Positions 1 to 9,152 of a stretch of DNA of 64,000 bases are shown in pieces. Origin of the DNA: PALSA-612 sp046729255. Lineage in GTDB: Bacteria; Actinomycetota; Thermoleophilia; Gaiellales; Gaiellaceae. The translations under genes and the position numbers were made by a program. Every line of letters starts with the position of its first letter. Positions within the stretch are counted from its first letter, which is position 1. The notes below the pieces were generated by a model that saw only the letters and a program-made list of their open reading frames with translations, had not been told where the DNA came from and made no database searches. Location: contig JBKPGF010000021.1 in assembly GCA_046729255.1 (NCBI GenBank), positions 1 to 64,000 on the forward strand, written 5' to 3'.

Positions 1-522
1 GTCCTCTACTTCGGGAAGCTCCTCTACAACAAGGGCGTCCACTTGCTGCTCGAGGCGCTGCACGGGCTCGACGCGCGAGCCGTCATCGTCGGCTTCGGCG
101 AGTACCGCGAGCGGCTCGAGGAGCTCGCGCCCCAACGGACGCTCTTCACCGGCCAGCTCGAGCATCGGCACCTCGTCCATCTGATTCCGCTCGCTGACGC
201 CGTCGTCGTGCCGTCGGTCTTCCCGGAGGCATTCGGGATGGTGGCTGCGGAAGCGGCGGCCGCCGGCTGCCCGCCGATCGTCGCGAGGCACTCGGGCCTG
301 GCCGAGGTCGCGGAAGGTCTCGAGGCCGCGTACGGCGAGCGGTATCGCGATCTCGCCTCCTTCGCCCAGGGTGATTCCGTGGAGCTTCAGGAGAAGCTCC
401 ACGACCTCCTCGCGCTGTCGCCCGACGAGCGCCGGCAGCTGGGAGCGGCCGCTCGCAGTGTCGCCGTGGAGCGGTGGTCGTGGGAGAGCATCGCCCAACG
501 GCTCCTAGAGCCGTTTCAGTAG
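1..522 (+). CDS. Glycosyltransferase family 4 (GT-B fold), C-terminal part only
   Basis: The reading frame is open from the first base, so the gene begins before the window. The visible 173 residues are the C-terminal nucleotide-sugar-binding half of a GT-B glycosyltransferase. They begin with the strand-turn VLYFGKLLYNKGVHLLLEA, which resembles the GRL..KG.. region of family 4. The PEAFGMVAAE segment places two glutamates seven residues apart (bases 226-228 and 250-252), the E-x7-E motif that contacts the donor nucleotide sugar in GT4 enzymes. The gene ends 13 bases before the next gene, so the two may be co-transcribed. The acceptor cannot be inferred from this half. Confidence 0.85.
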   Translation, partial: VLYFGKLLYNKGVHLLLEALHGLDARAVIVGFGEYRERLEELAPQRTLFTGQLEHRHLVHLIPLADAVVVPSVFPEAFGMVAAEAAAAGCPPIVARHSGLAEVAEGLEAAYGERYRDLASFAQGDSVELQEKLHDLLALSPDERRQLGAAARSVAVERWSWESIAQRLLEPFQ

Positions 523-535
523 TTTTCTCGCTTCA

Positions 536-1696
536 ATGGGTGAAGCGCAGAGCGTCCCCTGGCAGGAGCTGCTGAGCACCGCACGCGAGGCGTTCGACGA
601 GGGCGAGGACTTCACGGTCGCGGTCGAGGAGGAGTTCGCGCTGCTCGATCCGCAGACGCTCGCGCTTGCGGATCATTTCGAGGAGCTGAAGGCCGCGGCC
701 CGCGGCACGGCGGTCGAGGAGCACCTCGTCGGCGAGCTGATCGCGTCCGAAGTGGAGGTGCGCACTGGGCGCTGCGAGACGTTCGCGGATGCCGCCTCGC
801 TCGTCGTCGAGCGCCGCCGCCAGCTCTTCGAGCTCGCGGACGCGCACGACGTTCGCCTGGGAGCCACGGGCACGCACCCGTGGAGCCCATGGCAAGAGCA
901 GCGGATCATCGACACGCCCCACTACCGGCGCAACGACGAGATCCTGCGCTACGTCGTCTGGCGGAACAACACGTTCGGGCTCCACGTCCATGTGGGGATC
1001 CGCGGCGCCGACCGCGCGATCGCCGTCAACAACGGCCTGCGGAACTACCTGCCGGAGCTGCTCGCGCTCTCCGCCAGCTCACCGTTCGTGGAGGCGGTCA
1101 ATACCGGCCTGCACTCGGCGCGGACGGAGGTCTTCACGCGGATGTTCCCGCGCTGCGGCGTTCCGGATGCCTACGAGGGCTGGCAGGGCTTCCAGGACTA
1201 CGTGCAGGCGCTGTATGAGACCGGCTCGGTGACCGAGCACACGCAGCTCTGGTGGAGCGTCAGGCCGCACCTCGCGTACCCGACAGTCGAGATCCGCATC
1301 TGCGACGGCCAGCCGCGCGTCGACGAGGCGCACTCGCTGGCTGCGTTCGCGTATGCCTTGAGCGCCCGCATCGCACGGGCGGTCGACGAGGGGGAGCCTC
1401 TCCCGGACCACCCTCACCGCATGATCGAGGAGAACATGTGGCGGGCGATCCGCTACGGCCTCTCGGGGGAGTTGATCGATCTTGCGACGCTCCGCGTCCA
1501 TCCTGCCCGGGCCGCGCTTGAAGAGCTGGCGGAGTGGATGCTGCCCGTTGCCGACGAGCTCGGCGTGACGCCGTTCCTCAAGGTGCCGGCCGCGAACGCC
1601 GCCGAGCGGCAGATCACGAGGAACGAGGAAGGGGCAACGCTCGAGACGATCTACGCCGAGCAGGTGGAAGAGACAGCAGTCCCGAGCTTTCGTTAG
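536..1696 (+). CDS. Carboxylate-amine ligase, glutamate-cysteine ligase type 2 (GCS2/YbdK family)
   Basis: The 386-residue length and the motifs match the GCS2 family, which forms gamma-glutamyl amides in an ATP-dependent way. The N-terminal FTVAVEEEFALLDP segment matches the family's GvEeEf.lvd start. GATGTHPWSPW and FGLHVHVGI correspond to conserved ATP/metal-binding stretches, and VEIRICDGQP is the conserved C-terminal strand. The family includes E. coli YbdK, which has weak glutamate-cysteine ligase activity, and enzymes with other amine substrates, so the substrate is open. The start codon follows the glycosyltransferase stop by 13 bases. A 12-base gap separates this gene from the pyrophosphatase gene downstream. 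Confidence 0.85.
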   Translation: MGEAQSVPWQELLSTAREAFDEGEDFTVAVEEEFALLDPQTLALADHFEELKAAARGTAVEEHLVGELIASEVEVRTGRCETFADAASLVVERRRQLFELADAHDVRLGATGTHPWSPWQEQRIIDTPHYRRNDEILRYVVWRNNTFGLHVHVGIRGADRAIAVNNGLRNYLPELLALSASSPFVEAVNTGLHSARTEVFTRMFPRCGVPDAYEGWQGFQDYVQALYETGSVTEHTQLWWSVRPHLAYPTVEIRICDGQPRVDEAHSLAAFAYALSARIARAVDEGEPLPDHPHRMIEENMWRAIRYGLSGELIDLATLRVHPARAALEELAEWMLPVADELGVTPFLKVPAANAAERQITRNEEGATLETIYAEQVEETAVPSFR

Positions 1697-1708
1697 GGTC
1701 CGGCGGCC

Positions 1709-3760
1709 TTGCTCGCAGCAAGCTTCTTCATCGACCATGCGGTCTTGTTCGCGCTGATCTGCGCGGGCATCGCCATCGCCTACGGCCTCTACCTCACGTG
1801 GTGGCTGCTCAAGCAGCCGGCCGGCTCCGAGCGAATGCAGGAGATCGCGCACGCCGTCCAGGAGGGCGCCGCCGCGTACCTGCGCAAGCAGTACTCAACG
1901 ATCGCAGTGGTCGCCATCGTCCCGTTCCTCATCATCGGCTTCTACAACCAGCTCGGGTGGGGGACGGCCATCGGGTTCCTCGTCGGCGCCGTGTTCTCCG
2001 CGGCGGCGGGCTTCATCGGGATGAACGTCGCCGTGCGCTCGAATGTGCGCACGGCGGAGGCGGCGAAGAAGGGTCTATCGCCTGCGCTCACCGTCGCCTT
2101 CAAGGCGGGCTCCGTCACGGGCCTGCTCGTCGTCGGTCTCGGGCTGCTCGGCGTCGCGGGCTACTACTGGGTGCTGACCGACTGGCTCGGCAACAGCTCC
2201 GACTCGGCGATCGACGACCTCATTGGCCTCGCCTTCGGCGGCTCGCTCATCTCGGTCTTCGCGCGACTCGGCGGTGGCATCTTCACGAAGGCGGCCGATG
2301 TCGGCGCCGACCTCGTCGGGAAGATCGAGGTCGGCATCCCCGAGGACGACCCGCGCAACCCCGCGGTGATCGCAGACAACGTCGGCGACAACGTCGGCGA
2401 CTGCGCCGGCATGGCGGCGGACCTGTTCGAGACGTACGCCGTTACCGCCGTCGCGGTCATGCTGCTCGCGACGGCGTTCCCGACGAGCGAGCTGTGGCTG
2501 TTCCCGCTCGCCATCGGCGGCATCTCGATCATCGCCTCGGTGATCGGGACGTTCTTCGCGCGCATCGGGCGGGACGGCTCGATCATGAACGCCCTCTACA
2601 AGGCGATCGTCGTCGCGATGGTCCTCTCGGCCATCGGCTTCATCCCCGTGACGCTCGCGTTCGACGACGGGAAGTTCGATTTCTGGCAGCTCTACGGGCC
2701 GGCGCTGATCGGCCTCGCCGTGACGTTCGCGCTCGTCGCCATCACCGAGTACTACACGGGCACGCGCTGGCACCCGGTAAAGGCGATCGCGGAGGCCTCG
2801 CAGACCGGCCACGCGACGAACATCATCGCCGGGCTCGCCTGGGGCATGCAGGCGACGGCGCTGCCGGTGATCGTCATCGCGGCAGGGATCGTCGGCTCGT
2901 ACTACGCCGCCGGCAACGACCTCTTCGGACTCGGCGTCGCAGTCATGGCGCAGCTGTCGATGACGGGTCTGATCGTGGCGCTCGACGCGTACGGCCCGGT
3001 GACGGACAACGCGGGCGGCATCGCCGAGATGGCCGACCTCGACGACTCGGTCCGGGCGATCACCGATCCGCTCGACGCCGTCGGCAACACGACGAAAGCG
3101 GTCACGAAGGGCTACGCCATCGGCTCAGCCGGGCTCGCGGCGCTCATCCTCTTCGACGAGTACGTGCGCGGCCTCGGCGAGGAGGGCCTCACCGTCTTCT
3201 TCTCCCTCTCCGACCCGTGGGTGATCGCCGGGCTGTTCGTCGGCGGACTCATGCCGTTCCTCTTCGCCTCGCTGGCCATGACGGCGGTCGGTACGGCAGG
3301 CGGCGAGGTCGTGCAGGAGGTGCGCCGCCAGTTCCGTGAGAACCCGGGGATCATGGAAGGCACCTCGCGTCCGGACTACTCGCGCGCAGTCGGCATCGTC
3401 ACCGGACGCGCTATCAGGCTGATGATGGTGCCGGCGCTGATCCCGATCGCCTTCCCGGTGATCGTCGGGATCATGAAGCCGGAGATGCTCGGCGGCCTCC
3501 TGATCGGGACGATCGTCACCGGGCTCTTCCTCGCCATCGCCATGACCTCGGGCGGCGGGGCGTGGGACAACGCAAAGAAGCTCATCGAGGACGGCGCCTT
3601 CGGCGGCAAAGGCTCGGAAGCGCACGCCGCCGGGGTGACCGGCGACACGGTCGGCGATCCCTACAAGGACACGGCCGGCCCGGCGATCAACCCGATGATC
3701 AAGATCGCCAACATCGTCGCCATCCTCATCATCCCCCTCATCGCCTCGATTCACGGGTAA
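1709..3760 (+). CDS. hppA: Membrane-bound proton-translocating pyrophosphatase, K+-independent type
   Basis: This 683-residue integral membrane protein couples PPi hydrolysis to proton export. The start is TTG. Substrate-site motifs are complete: the KAADVGADLVGKIE and GIPEDDPRNPA stretches near residue 200-215, the acidic DNVGDNVGDCAGMAADLFE, and near the C-terminus GGAWDNAKK and GDTVGDPYKDTAGPAINP. The VGNTTKAVTKG segment carries Lys at about residue 463 and Thr three residues later. In this family that pairing marks the K+-independent subclass, whereas K+-dependent enzymes carry Ala there. This suggests H+ pumping without a potassium requirement. The 3' end overlaps the convergent DUF389 gene by 23 bases. 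Confidence 0.96.
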   Translation: MLAASFFIDHAVLFALICAGIAIAYGLYLTWWLLKQPAGSERMQEIAHAVQEGAAAYLRKQYSTIAVVAIVPFLIIGFYNQLGWGTAIGFLVGAVFSAAAGFIGMNVAVRSNVRTAEAAKKGLSPALTVAFKAGSVTGLLVVGLGLLGVAGYYWVLTDWLGNSSDSAIDDLIGLAFGGSLISVFARLGGGIFTKAADVGADLVGKIEVGIPEDDPRNPAVIADNVGDNVGDCAGMAADLFETYAVTAVAVMLLATAFPTSELWLFPLAIGGISIIASVIGTFFARIGRDGSIMNALYKAIVVAMVLSAIGFIPVTLAFDDGKFDFWQLYGPALIGLAVTFALVAITEYYTGTRWHPVKAIAEASQTGHATNIIAGLAWGMQATALPVIVIAAGIVGSYYAAGNDLFGLGVAVMAQLSMTGLIVALDAYGPVTDNAGGIAEMADLDDSVRAITDPLDAVGNTTKAVTKGYAIGSAGLAALILFDEYVRGLGEEGLTVFFSLSDPWVIAGLFVGGLMPFLFASLAMTAVGTAGGEVVQEVRRQFRENPGIMEGTSRPDYSRAVGIVTGRAIRLMMVPALIPIAFPVIVGIMKPEMLGGLLIGTIVTGLFLAIAMTSGGGAWDNAKKLIEDGAFGGKGSEAHAAGVTGDTVGDPYKDTAGPAINPMIKIANIVAILIIPLIASIHG

Positions 3761-4682
3761 CCCGTCGCCGCCGGGCGTAGGCCGCGCGCTGGAACGCGAG
3801 GGTGGCAACGCCGGCCGAGACGATGCACACGAGGTTCACGCCGAGCTGGGCGGCCGCACCGACGACTTCGGCGCCGTCTCCGTAGGCCGCCGCCACGCCG
3901 ACGTTCGCCGCCGCCGGGATCGTCGTCACGGAGATGAGGACACCGACGAGCGCTCCTGACTTGGCGGTGGAGAGGGAGAGCGTGCCCGCGACGCCCGCCA
4001 GGACCGCGACGAGCGCGGAGAACTCGTCGGGGTGCGAGATGAACAGCGTGGCCGGATGGTCGACGGCCGTCAGCTCGTCAGACGCCGAGCCGACGGCGCG
4101 TAGCACCGTAGTGAGCAGAAAGCTCGCAAAGATCGCAACCGGGAAGCCGATGGCCAGTGCGAACAGCGACCGTGCCGCCAGATCCCGTCGTCTCTGCACG
4201 AGCGCGACGCACACGGCCGCCAGCGGCCCGAACTCCGGGCCTACGACCATCGCCCCGATGATGAGGATCTGCGAGTCCTCGATGATCCCGACCGCGGCGA
4301 TCATCGTCGCCAGGACCATGAAGGCCACGAAGCTGAACGAGAGCTCTGCGCTCTCCGAGGTCTGTGACTCGACGGCCTCCCAGATGACTGCGTCCGCGGG
4401 AGAGCCCACTGCGGCCTGCTCAGCTCTGGCGGCGGCGTCCGAGACGATCGCGGTGACGGGCTCGATGGCGATGGAGCCGTCGAGCTCGAGCCCGAGACGG
4501 CGCAGGTCCTCCACGACGATGCTCGTGTCCTCACGCGCCACGTCGCAGAGGATGAGGTCCCCGGCCGGCCGCTCGGACGCGCCCCGGAGGCGGACGACGT
4601 TCATCGCGGAGGGGTGTCCACTTACCAGGCGATATGCCTCTTCGGCCAGCGCCGGAGGCGCGACGATGCGAAGGTGCACCAT
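3738..4682 (-). CDS. DUF389 family multi-pass membrane protein
   Basis: The protein has 314 residues. A soluble N-terminal region of about 125 residues is followed by roughly six hydrophobic segments. The characteristic IIEDSQILIIGAMVVGPEFG and the later LISVTTIPAAANVGVA match the DUF389 (TIGR00341) core. The function of this family is unknown; no transport activity can be claimed from sequence. It converges on the pyrophosphatase gene with a 23-base overlap and diverges from the APC transporter at 4718. Upstream on its own strand a TAGGAT hexamer lies 10 bases before the start, a possible -10 box. Confidence 0.85.
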   Translation of the reverse strand: MVHLRIVAPPALAEEAYRLVSGHPSAMNVVRLRGASERPAGDLILCDVAREDTSIVVEDLRRLGLELDGSIAIEPVTAIVSDAAARAEQAAVGSPADAVIWEAVESQTSESAELSFSFVAFMVLATMIAAVGIIEDSQILIIGAMVVGPEFGPLAAVCVALVQRRRDLAARSLFALAIGFPVAIFASFLLTTVLRAVGSASDELTAVDHPATLFISHPDEFSALVAVLAGVAGTLSLSTAKSGALVGVLISVTTIPAAANVGVAAAYGDGAEVVGAAAQLGVNLVCIVSAGVATLAFQRAAYARRRRVTRESRR

Positions 4683-4717
4683 TGCCCGGAGGATCCTACG
4701 AGCCGTAGCCTGAGCCG

Positions 4718-6637
4718 GTGACGAGCCCCGAGACTGCTCCGAGGTCGCGCCGCCGCCGCGAGCACACGCTCGAGCGGGTCCTCGGCACGCCGGCGCTGTT
4801 CTCCACGGCCTACGGGAACGTCGGCTCCTCGATCTATTACGCGCTGGGCGTCACGGCCGCGTTCGCCCTTGGCCTGACGCCGCTCGTCTTCCTCATCGCT
4901 GGCCTCTTCTTCGCGGCGACCGCGCTCACGTACACAGAGGGAACGGTTCGCTATCCCGAGGCGGGGGGTTCGTCGAGCTTCGCCCGCCACGCGTTCAACG
5001 AGCTCGTCTCGTTCGGGGCCGCCTGGGCGCAGATGCTCAACTACATCATCACGATCGCCATCTCGGCGTTCTTCGTCCCGCACTACCTCTCGGTCTTTTG
5101 GAGCCCGCTGCGGGAGAATCCGTGGGACATCGTCGGCGGTGCGGTCGTCATCGTCGTGCTCGTCGCGCTCAACGTCGTCGGTATCCAGGAGTCCGCCCGC
5201 GTCAACATCCTGCTCGCGGTCGTCGACTTCGCGACGCAGCTGCTGCTCGTGCTGCTCGGCTTTGTGCTCGTCTTCAGCCCGTCGACCCTCGAGGCAAACG
5301 TCCACTGGGGAGTCGCTCCGACGTGGAGCAACCTCCTGCTCTCGATTCCCGTCGCCATGATCGCCTACACGGGCATCGAGACGGTCTCCAACCTCGCGGA
5401 GGAAGCCCGGGACCCGGTGCGCACGGTTCCTCGGTCGATCGGTCTCGTCGCCGTGGCCGTCTTCGCCATCTACTTCACGTTGCCGCTCGTCGCCCTGTCC
5501 GCGCTGCCGGTCGAGCAGATCGGGGGCGAGCTGACGACGCTGCTGGCGTTGCCGCCGGAGGACGGCGGCTACCAGAACGATCCCATACTCGGGGTCGTCG
5601 ACAACCTCGGCATCGAGGGCGGGTTGCTCGACGTGCTCCAGGTCTACGTCGGTGTCCTCGCCGCGACCATTCTCTTCATCGCGACGAACGCGGGCATCAT
5701 CGGCGCCTCGCGCATCACGTACTCGATGGCCTCATACCGGCAGCTGCCGGAAGCCTTCCGGAAGCTCCACCCGCGCTTCAAGACGCCGTGGCTTGCGCTC
5801 GTCGTCTTCGCGGGGTTCGCGTCCATTCTCGTGCTGCTGCCGGGGCAGGTCGACTTCCTCGGCACGATGTACTCCTTCGGAGCAATGCTGTCGTTCACGG
5901 TGGCGCACGCGGCCGTCATCCAGCTGCGGCGGCGCGCCCGGGATGCCGAGCTGCCGTACAAGTCGAAGCCGAGCCTCCGCATCGGCGCGGTGGACTGGCC
6001 GCTCTTCGCGTTCGTCGGAGGCACGGCGACGTTCCTCGCCTGGCTCGTCGTCGTCGTGCAGGATCCACCTACTCGCTACGCGGGACTGACCTGGCTGGCA
6101 ATCGGCTTCGTCGCTTACATCATCTATCGCCGCCGCGTGCTCCACGTGCCATTGAAAGAGACGGTCAAGGCACCGCCCGCATTCGGCCCGGCGATCGCGC
6201 TCGAGTTCCGGACGATCGTAGTCCCGATCGTGGCCGGCCCACAGGCGCGCGAGGCGATGCACATCGCGGCGAGGCTTGCGGGCGAGCGGCGTGCGACGAT
6301 CGTCGCCATGCGCGTCATCGTCGTCCCGCTCGACCTGCCGCTCGACAGCGAACTGCCAGACCAAGAAGTGCTCGCGGACGAGCTGCTCGACGAGGCGCAC
6401 GACATCGGGGATCTCTACGGCGTTCGCGTCGTCGAGCGTCTCGCTCGCAGCCGAAACGCAGGGGCGGCGATCGTGGCCGAGGCCGACCGGCGAAACGCCG
6501 AGATCGTCGTTATGGGCGCGCCGCGGCTGCCGCACCACACGCGCACGAGTGCCCTCTTCGGCAAGACCGCCGACTACGTCCTGCGCCACGCGCCGTGCCG
6601 GGTCATGATCGCCGCGGCGAAGCGAGCCGCCGCCTGA
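4718..6637 (+). CDS. APC-superfamily transporter with C-terminal universal stress (USP) domain
   Basis: The protein has 639 residues and a GTG start. Residues about 25-465 form the 12-helix APC transporter, opening with LGTPALFSTAYGNVGSSIYY, the unwound helix-1 region of the fold. Residues about 500-635 are a USP-like domain ending in the typical FGKTADYVLRHAPCRVMI. The family includes amino acid permeases. APC proteins with cytosolic USP-like tails also include KimA-type potassium importers. The gene is followed by a tiny membrane protein, a paralogous APC-USP gene and two RCK proteins. A TAGCCT hexamer six bases before the start suggests leaderless transcription. The substrate is not determined. 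Confidence 0.88.
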   Translation: MTSPETAPRSRRRREHTLERVLGTPALFSTAYGNVGSSIYYALGVTAAFALGLTPLVFLIAGLFFAATALTYTEGTVRYPEAGGSSSFARHAFNELVSFGAAWAQMLNYIITIAISAFFVPHYLSVFWSPLRENPWDIVGGAVVIVVLVALNVVGIQESARVNILLAVVDFATQLLLVLLGFVLVFSPSTLEANVHWGVAPTWSNLLLSIPVAMIAYTGIETVSNLAEEARDPVRTVPRSIGLVAVAVFAIYFTLPLVALSALPVEQIGGELTTLLALPPEDGGYQNDPILGVVDNLGIEGGLLDVLQVYVGVLAATILFIATNAGIIGASRITYSMASYRQLPEAFRKLHPRFKTPWLALVVFAGFASILVLLPGQVDFLGTMYSFGAMLSFTVAHAAVIQLRRRARDAELPYKSKPSLRIGAVDWPLFAFVGGTATFLAWLVVVVQDPPTRYAGLTWLAIGFVAYIIYRRRVLHVPLKETVKAPPAFGPAIALEFRTIVVPIVAGPQAREAMHIAARLAGERRATIVAMRVIVVPLDLPLDSELPDQEVLADELLDEAHDIGDLYGVRVVERLARSRNAGAAIVAEADRRNAEIVVMGAPRLPHHTRTSALFGKTADYVLRHAPCRVMIAAAKRAAA

Positions 6638-6807
6638 TGCCTGCCCGCCTAGTCGTGCTCTTCGCGGCGGTCTTCATCGTCCTCGGACTCGCGCTCGTCG
6701 TGCAGACAGCCCGCGAAGGTGGAGGCATCGGTTATCTGCTGGGGATGCTGTTCGTCGGACTGGGCGTGGGGCGCCTGTACCTCCTGCGTGCAAGGCAGCG
6801 AAGCTGA
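6637..6807 (+). CDS. Small two-helix membrane protein, 56 residues
   Basis: This short gene is held between the two APC-USP transporters by one-base stop/start overlaps on each side (TGATG at 6635-6639 and at 6805-6809). The product has two hydrophobic stretches, about residues 4-22 and 28-48, joined by the turn TAREGGGIGYL, and ends in a basic tail LRARQRS. I do not recognise a family. The tight overlaps make co-translation very likely, so it may be an accessory subunit of one of the flanking transporters. It is nevertheless a small ORF and experimental support is lacking. Confidence 0.7.
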   Translation: MPARLVVLFAAVFIVLGLALVVQTAREGGGIGYLLGMLFVGLGVGRLYLLRARQRS

Positions 6808-8705
6808 TGGCCCGGAAGCTGCCGGTGTTCCAGCGAGTTCTCGGCGCTCCGGCGCTCTTCTCCGTGGCGTACGGGGAGATCGCCTCGTCGATCTACTTCG
6901 CGCTCGGCATCATCGCCGGGCACGCGCTCGGGCTGACGCCGGAGGTCTTGCTGCTCACGGGTCTGCTGTTCCTCGTCGTCGCCGTGTCGTACGCCGAGGG
7001 GCTCACGACCTTTCCGGAGACCGGCGGCGCGGCCACGCTCGTCCGCAAGGCCTTCAACGACCTCGCCGGCTTCTGCACGGGCTGGGTGCTCTTCCTCGAC
7101 TACCTCATCGTCATCACCCTGTCCGCGGTGTTCCTGCCGCACTACCTCGGAGGCGCTCTGGACATTGATGCGCTCGAACGGCATCCGTGGGATGTGATCG
7201 TCGGCGTCTGCGCCATCGGTGCGATCGCCTTCGTGCGCCTGTTCCGGCGACCCGGGCTCTATACGGCGGGCATCGGCGTGGCGGTGCTCGACCTCGTCAC
7301 GCAGGTGCTCGTCGGCGTACTCGGGCTCGCACTGCTCTTCTCGCCCGATGCGCTCACCGGCGGTGTGGACATCGGCTCCGCTCCGAGCTGGCACGAGATC
7401 GCCTTCGCGCTGCCGCTGGCAATGCTCGCCTACACGGGCCTGGAGACGGTGGCCAACCTCGCCGAGGAGGCTCGTCGGCCCGGCATCGACATTCCACGCA
7501 GCGTTCTCGGGGCAATCGGCGTTGTTGTCGTGGTCTACGTTGCGATCGCTGCGGTCGGCCTCTCGGCCTTCCCGGTCTCGGAAGGTGAGACTGCGCTCGG
7601 CGACGAGTGGCTGTTCGCTCCGATGCTCGGCATCGTGGACGCGCTCGGCGAGGACCTGTCTCCGTGGCTGGCGGACGCGTTACGCGTGTTCGTCGGCATC
7701 TCAGGGGCGCTGATCCTCCTCGCCGCCGCGACGACGTCTGTGTCGGGCTTCGGTCGGCTCGCCTACTCCCTGGGAGAGCACGGGATGCTTCCGCGAACCT
7801 TCGGGCGGCTGGGCAGGCGCACGCTGATCGCCCCCGCCTCACTCGCGACGGTCGTCGCCCTCGCGGCAGGAGGGTTGGTCGTGGTGACCGCGGCAGTCGA
7901 GGACGAGGTGGCCTTCCTCGCAGCGCTGTTCAGCTTCGGCGTGCTGCTCGCATTCGCCGCTGCCCAGCTCGCGGTGATCCGTCTCCGCTTCACGGCCGGC
8001 GAGCTCGAGCGCCCGTACCGCGTGCCCGGCAACGTCCGTGTTGCAGGCGCCGACCTGCCTATACCGGCGGTCGTCGGGGTCGTGCTGACCCTCACCGTCT
8101 GGGTCATCGCGATGGTCACGCACCCCGGAGCTCGTTATGCGGGGCCGATCTGGCTCACGGCCGGGCTCGTCATCTATCTCCTCGTCCGCCGCCACCGCGG
8201 GGAGGGCCTACTCGAGCGGGTGGTGTCCCCGGACGAGCAGGTAGAGCTGGCCGAGCCTGCGCTGGCGGGGATCCTCGTGCCGATGAAGCTCGGGCTCATC
8301 GGCGAGGAGATGGTCGCGACGGCGATCAAGCTCGCGCAGGACCGCGGCTCCGACGTCGAGGCGCTGCACGTCGTGCGTGTGCCACTGTCAAAGAGCATCG
8401 ACGCGCCTGCCGAAGCCGTGGAGGAGGTGCGTGCAGTCGAGTCGCTCGAGGAGGCAAGGCTGCTCGGCGAGGATCACGGAGTCGTCGTCCGAGGCAGCAC
8501 ACTCAGGGCACGCTCGATCGGCGAGGCGATCGTCCGGCAGGCGACCGAGAAGGACGTCGATCTCATCGTGCTCGGCTCCGCGCCCCGGTGGCGCCGGCAG
8601 TCCCGATTCTTCTCGCCCACGGTCGAGTACGTCCTCCGCAACGCGCCGTGCGAGGTGCTCGTCGTCGCGTTCCCCGAGCACGTGCTCGCAGAAGACGCGA
8701 CGTAG
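6807..8705 (+). CDS. APC-superfamily transporter with C-terminal USP domain (paralog of the 4718 gene)
   Basis: The protein has 632 residues. Its N-terminus (VLGAPALFSVAYGEIASSIY) aligns directly with the first APC-USP protein, and the middle YTGLETVANLAEEARRPG matches the paralog's YTGIETVSNLAEEARDPV. The C-terminal roughly 150 residues form a USP domain ending VEYVLRNAPCEVLVVAF. The two transporters therefore arose by tandem duplication with the small membrane gene between them. The gene overlaps the small gene by one base and is followed 30 bases later by two RCK proteins. The substrate is unproven; amino acid or potassium transport are both plausible. Confidence 0.88.
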   Translation: MARKLPVFQRVLGAPALFSVAYGEIASSIYFALGIIAGHALGLTPEVLLLTGLLFLVVAVSYAEGLTTFPETGGAATLVRKAFNDLAGFCTGWVLFLDYLIVITLSAVFLPHYLGGALDIDALERHPWDVIVGVCAIGAIAFVRLFRRPGLYTAGIGVAVLDLVTQVLVGVLGLALLFSPDALTGGVDIGSAPSWHEIAFALPLAMLAYTGLETVANLAEEARRPGIDIPRSVLGAIGVVVVVYVAIAAVGLSAFPVSEGETALGDEWLFAPMLGIVDALGEDLSPWLADALRVFVGISGALILLAAATTSVSGFGRLAYSLGEHGMLPRTFGRLGRRTLIAPASLATVVALAAGGLVVVTAAVEDEVAFLAALFSFGVLLAFAAAQLAVIRLRFTAGELERPYRVPGNVRVAGADLPIPAVVGVVLTLTVWVIAMVTHPGARYAGPIWLTAGLVIYLLVRRHRGEGLLERVVSPDEQVELAEPALAGILVPMKLGLIGEEMVATAIKLAQDRGSDVEALHVVRVPLSKSIDAPAEAVEEVRAVESLEEARLLGEDHGVVVRGSTLRARSIGEAIVRQATEKDVDLIVLGSAPRWRRQSRFFSPTVEYVLRNAPCEVLVVAFPEHVLAEDAT

Positions 8706-8735
8706 CAGGCCGGCGTAGAGCTACGCTGACGCGCG

Positions 8736-9152
8736 ATGAAGGCGGTCGTCATCGGCTGCGGACGCGTCGGCTCGGCGAGCGCGAAGGCGCTCCAGGCCGA
8801 GGGCTGGGACGTCTGCGCCGTGGACGAGAAGGAAGAGGCGCTCGGGCGGCTCGGCGAGAACTGGACAGGCGGATTCGTCGTAGGTCATGGCATGGACTCC
8901 GACGTGCTGAAGAGGGCCGGCATCGAGGACGCCGACGCCGTCATCGTCGCTACGGACGGCGACAACACCAACCTCGTCGTCGCCCAGATCGCCCAGAAGC
9001 GGTTCGGCGTCTCGAACGTCGTCGTGCGCGTGCTCGACCCGGGCCGCGCCGCCTTCTACGACTCGCTGGGACTGCGCACGATCTGCCCCACGTCGCGCGC
9101 CATTCGCGCGTTGATCGAGGCTGTCCTCACGTACGAGGGGGCGCCCGCCTGA
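8736..9152 (+). CDS. RCK N-terminal domain protein (TrkA-like, NAD-binding), stand-alone
   Basis: The protein has 138 residues, a single Rossmann RCK_N domain. The glycine-rich GCGRVGSASAKAL is near the start, an acidic residue (VDEKEE) sits at the end of strand 2 for NAD(H) ribose binding, and DADAVIVATDGDNTN is a typical RCK stretch. It lacks the RCK_C domain, unlike the next gene. RCK subunits gate K+ channels or transporters in response to nucleotides. It overlaps the next gene's start by one base (TGATG), so the pair is surely co-translated and may form a hetero-ring. A TACGCT hexamer lies eight bases before the start. Confidence 0.88.
   Translation: MKAVVIGCGRVGSASAKALQAEGWDVCAVDEKEEALGRLGENWTGGFVVGHGMDSDVLKRAGIEDADAVIVATDGDNTNLVVAQIAQKRFGVSNVVVRVLDPGRAAFYDSLGLRTICPTSRAIRALIEAVLTYEGAPA

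Noticed and set aside
1534..3339. Long open frame overlapping the pyrophosphatase gene in another frame
   Set aside because: Composition is Arg/Ala/Gly rich, as produced by out-of-frame reading of GC-rich genes; the hppA frame has complete motifs.
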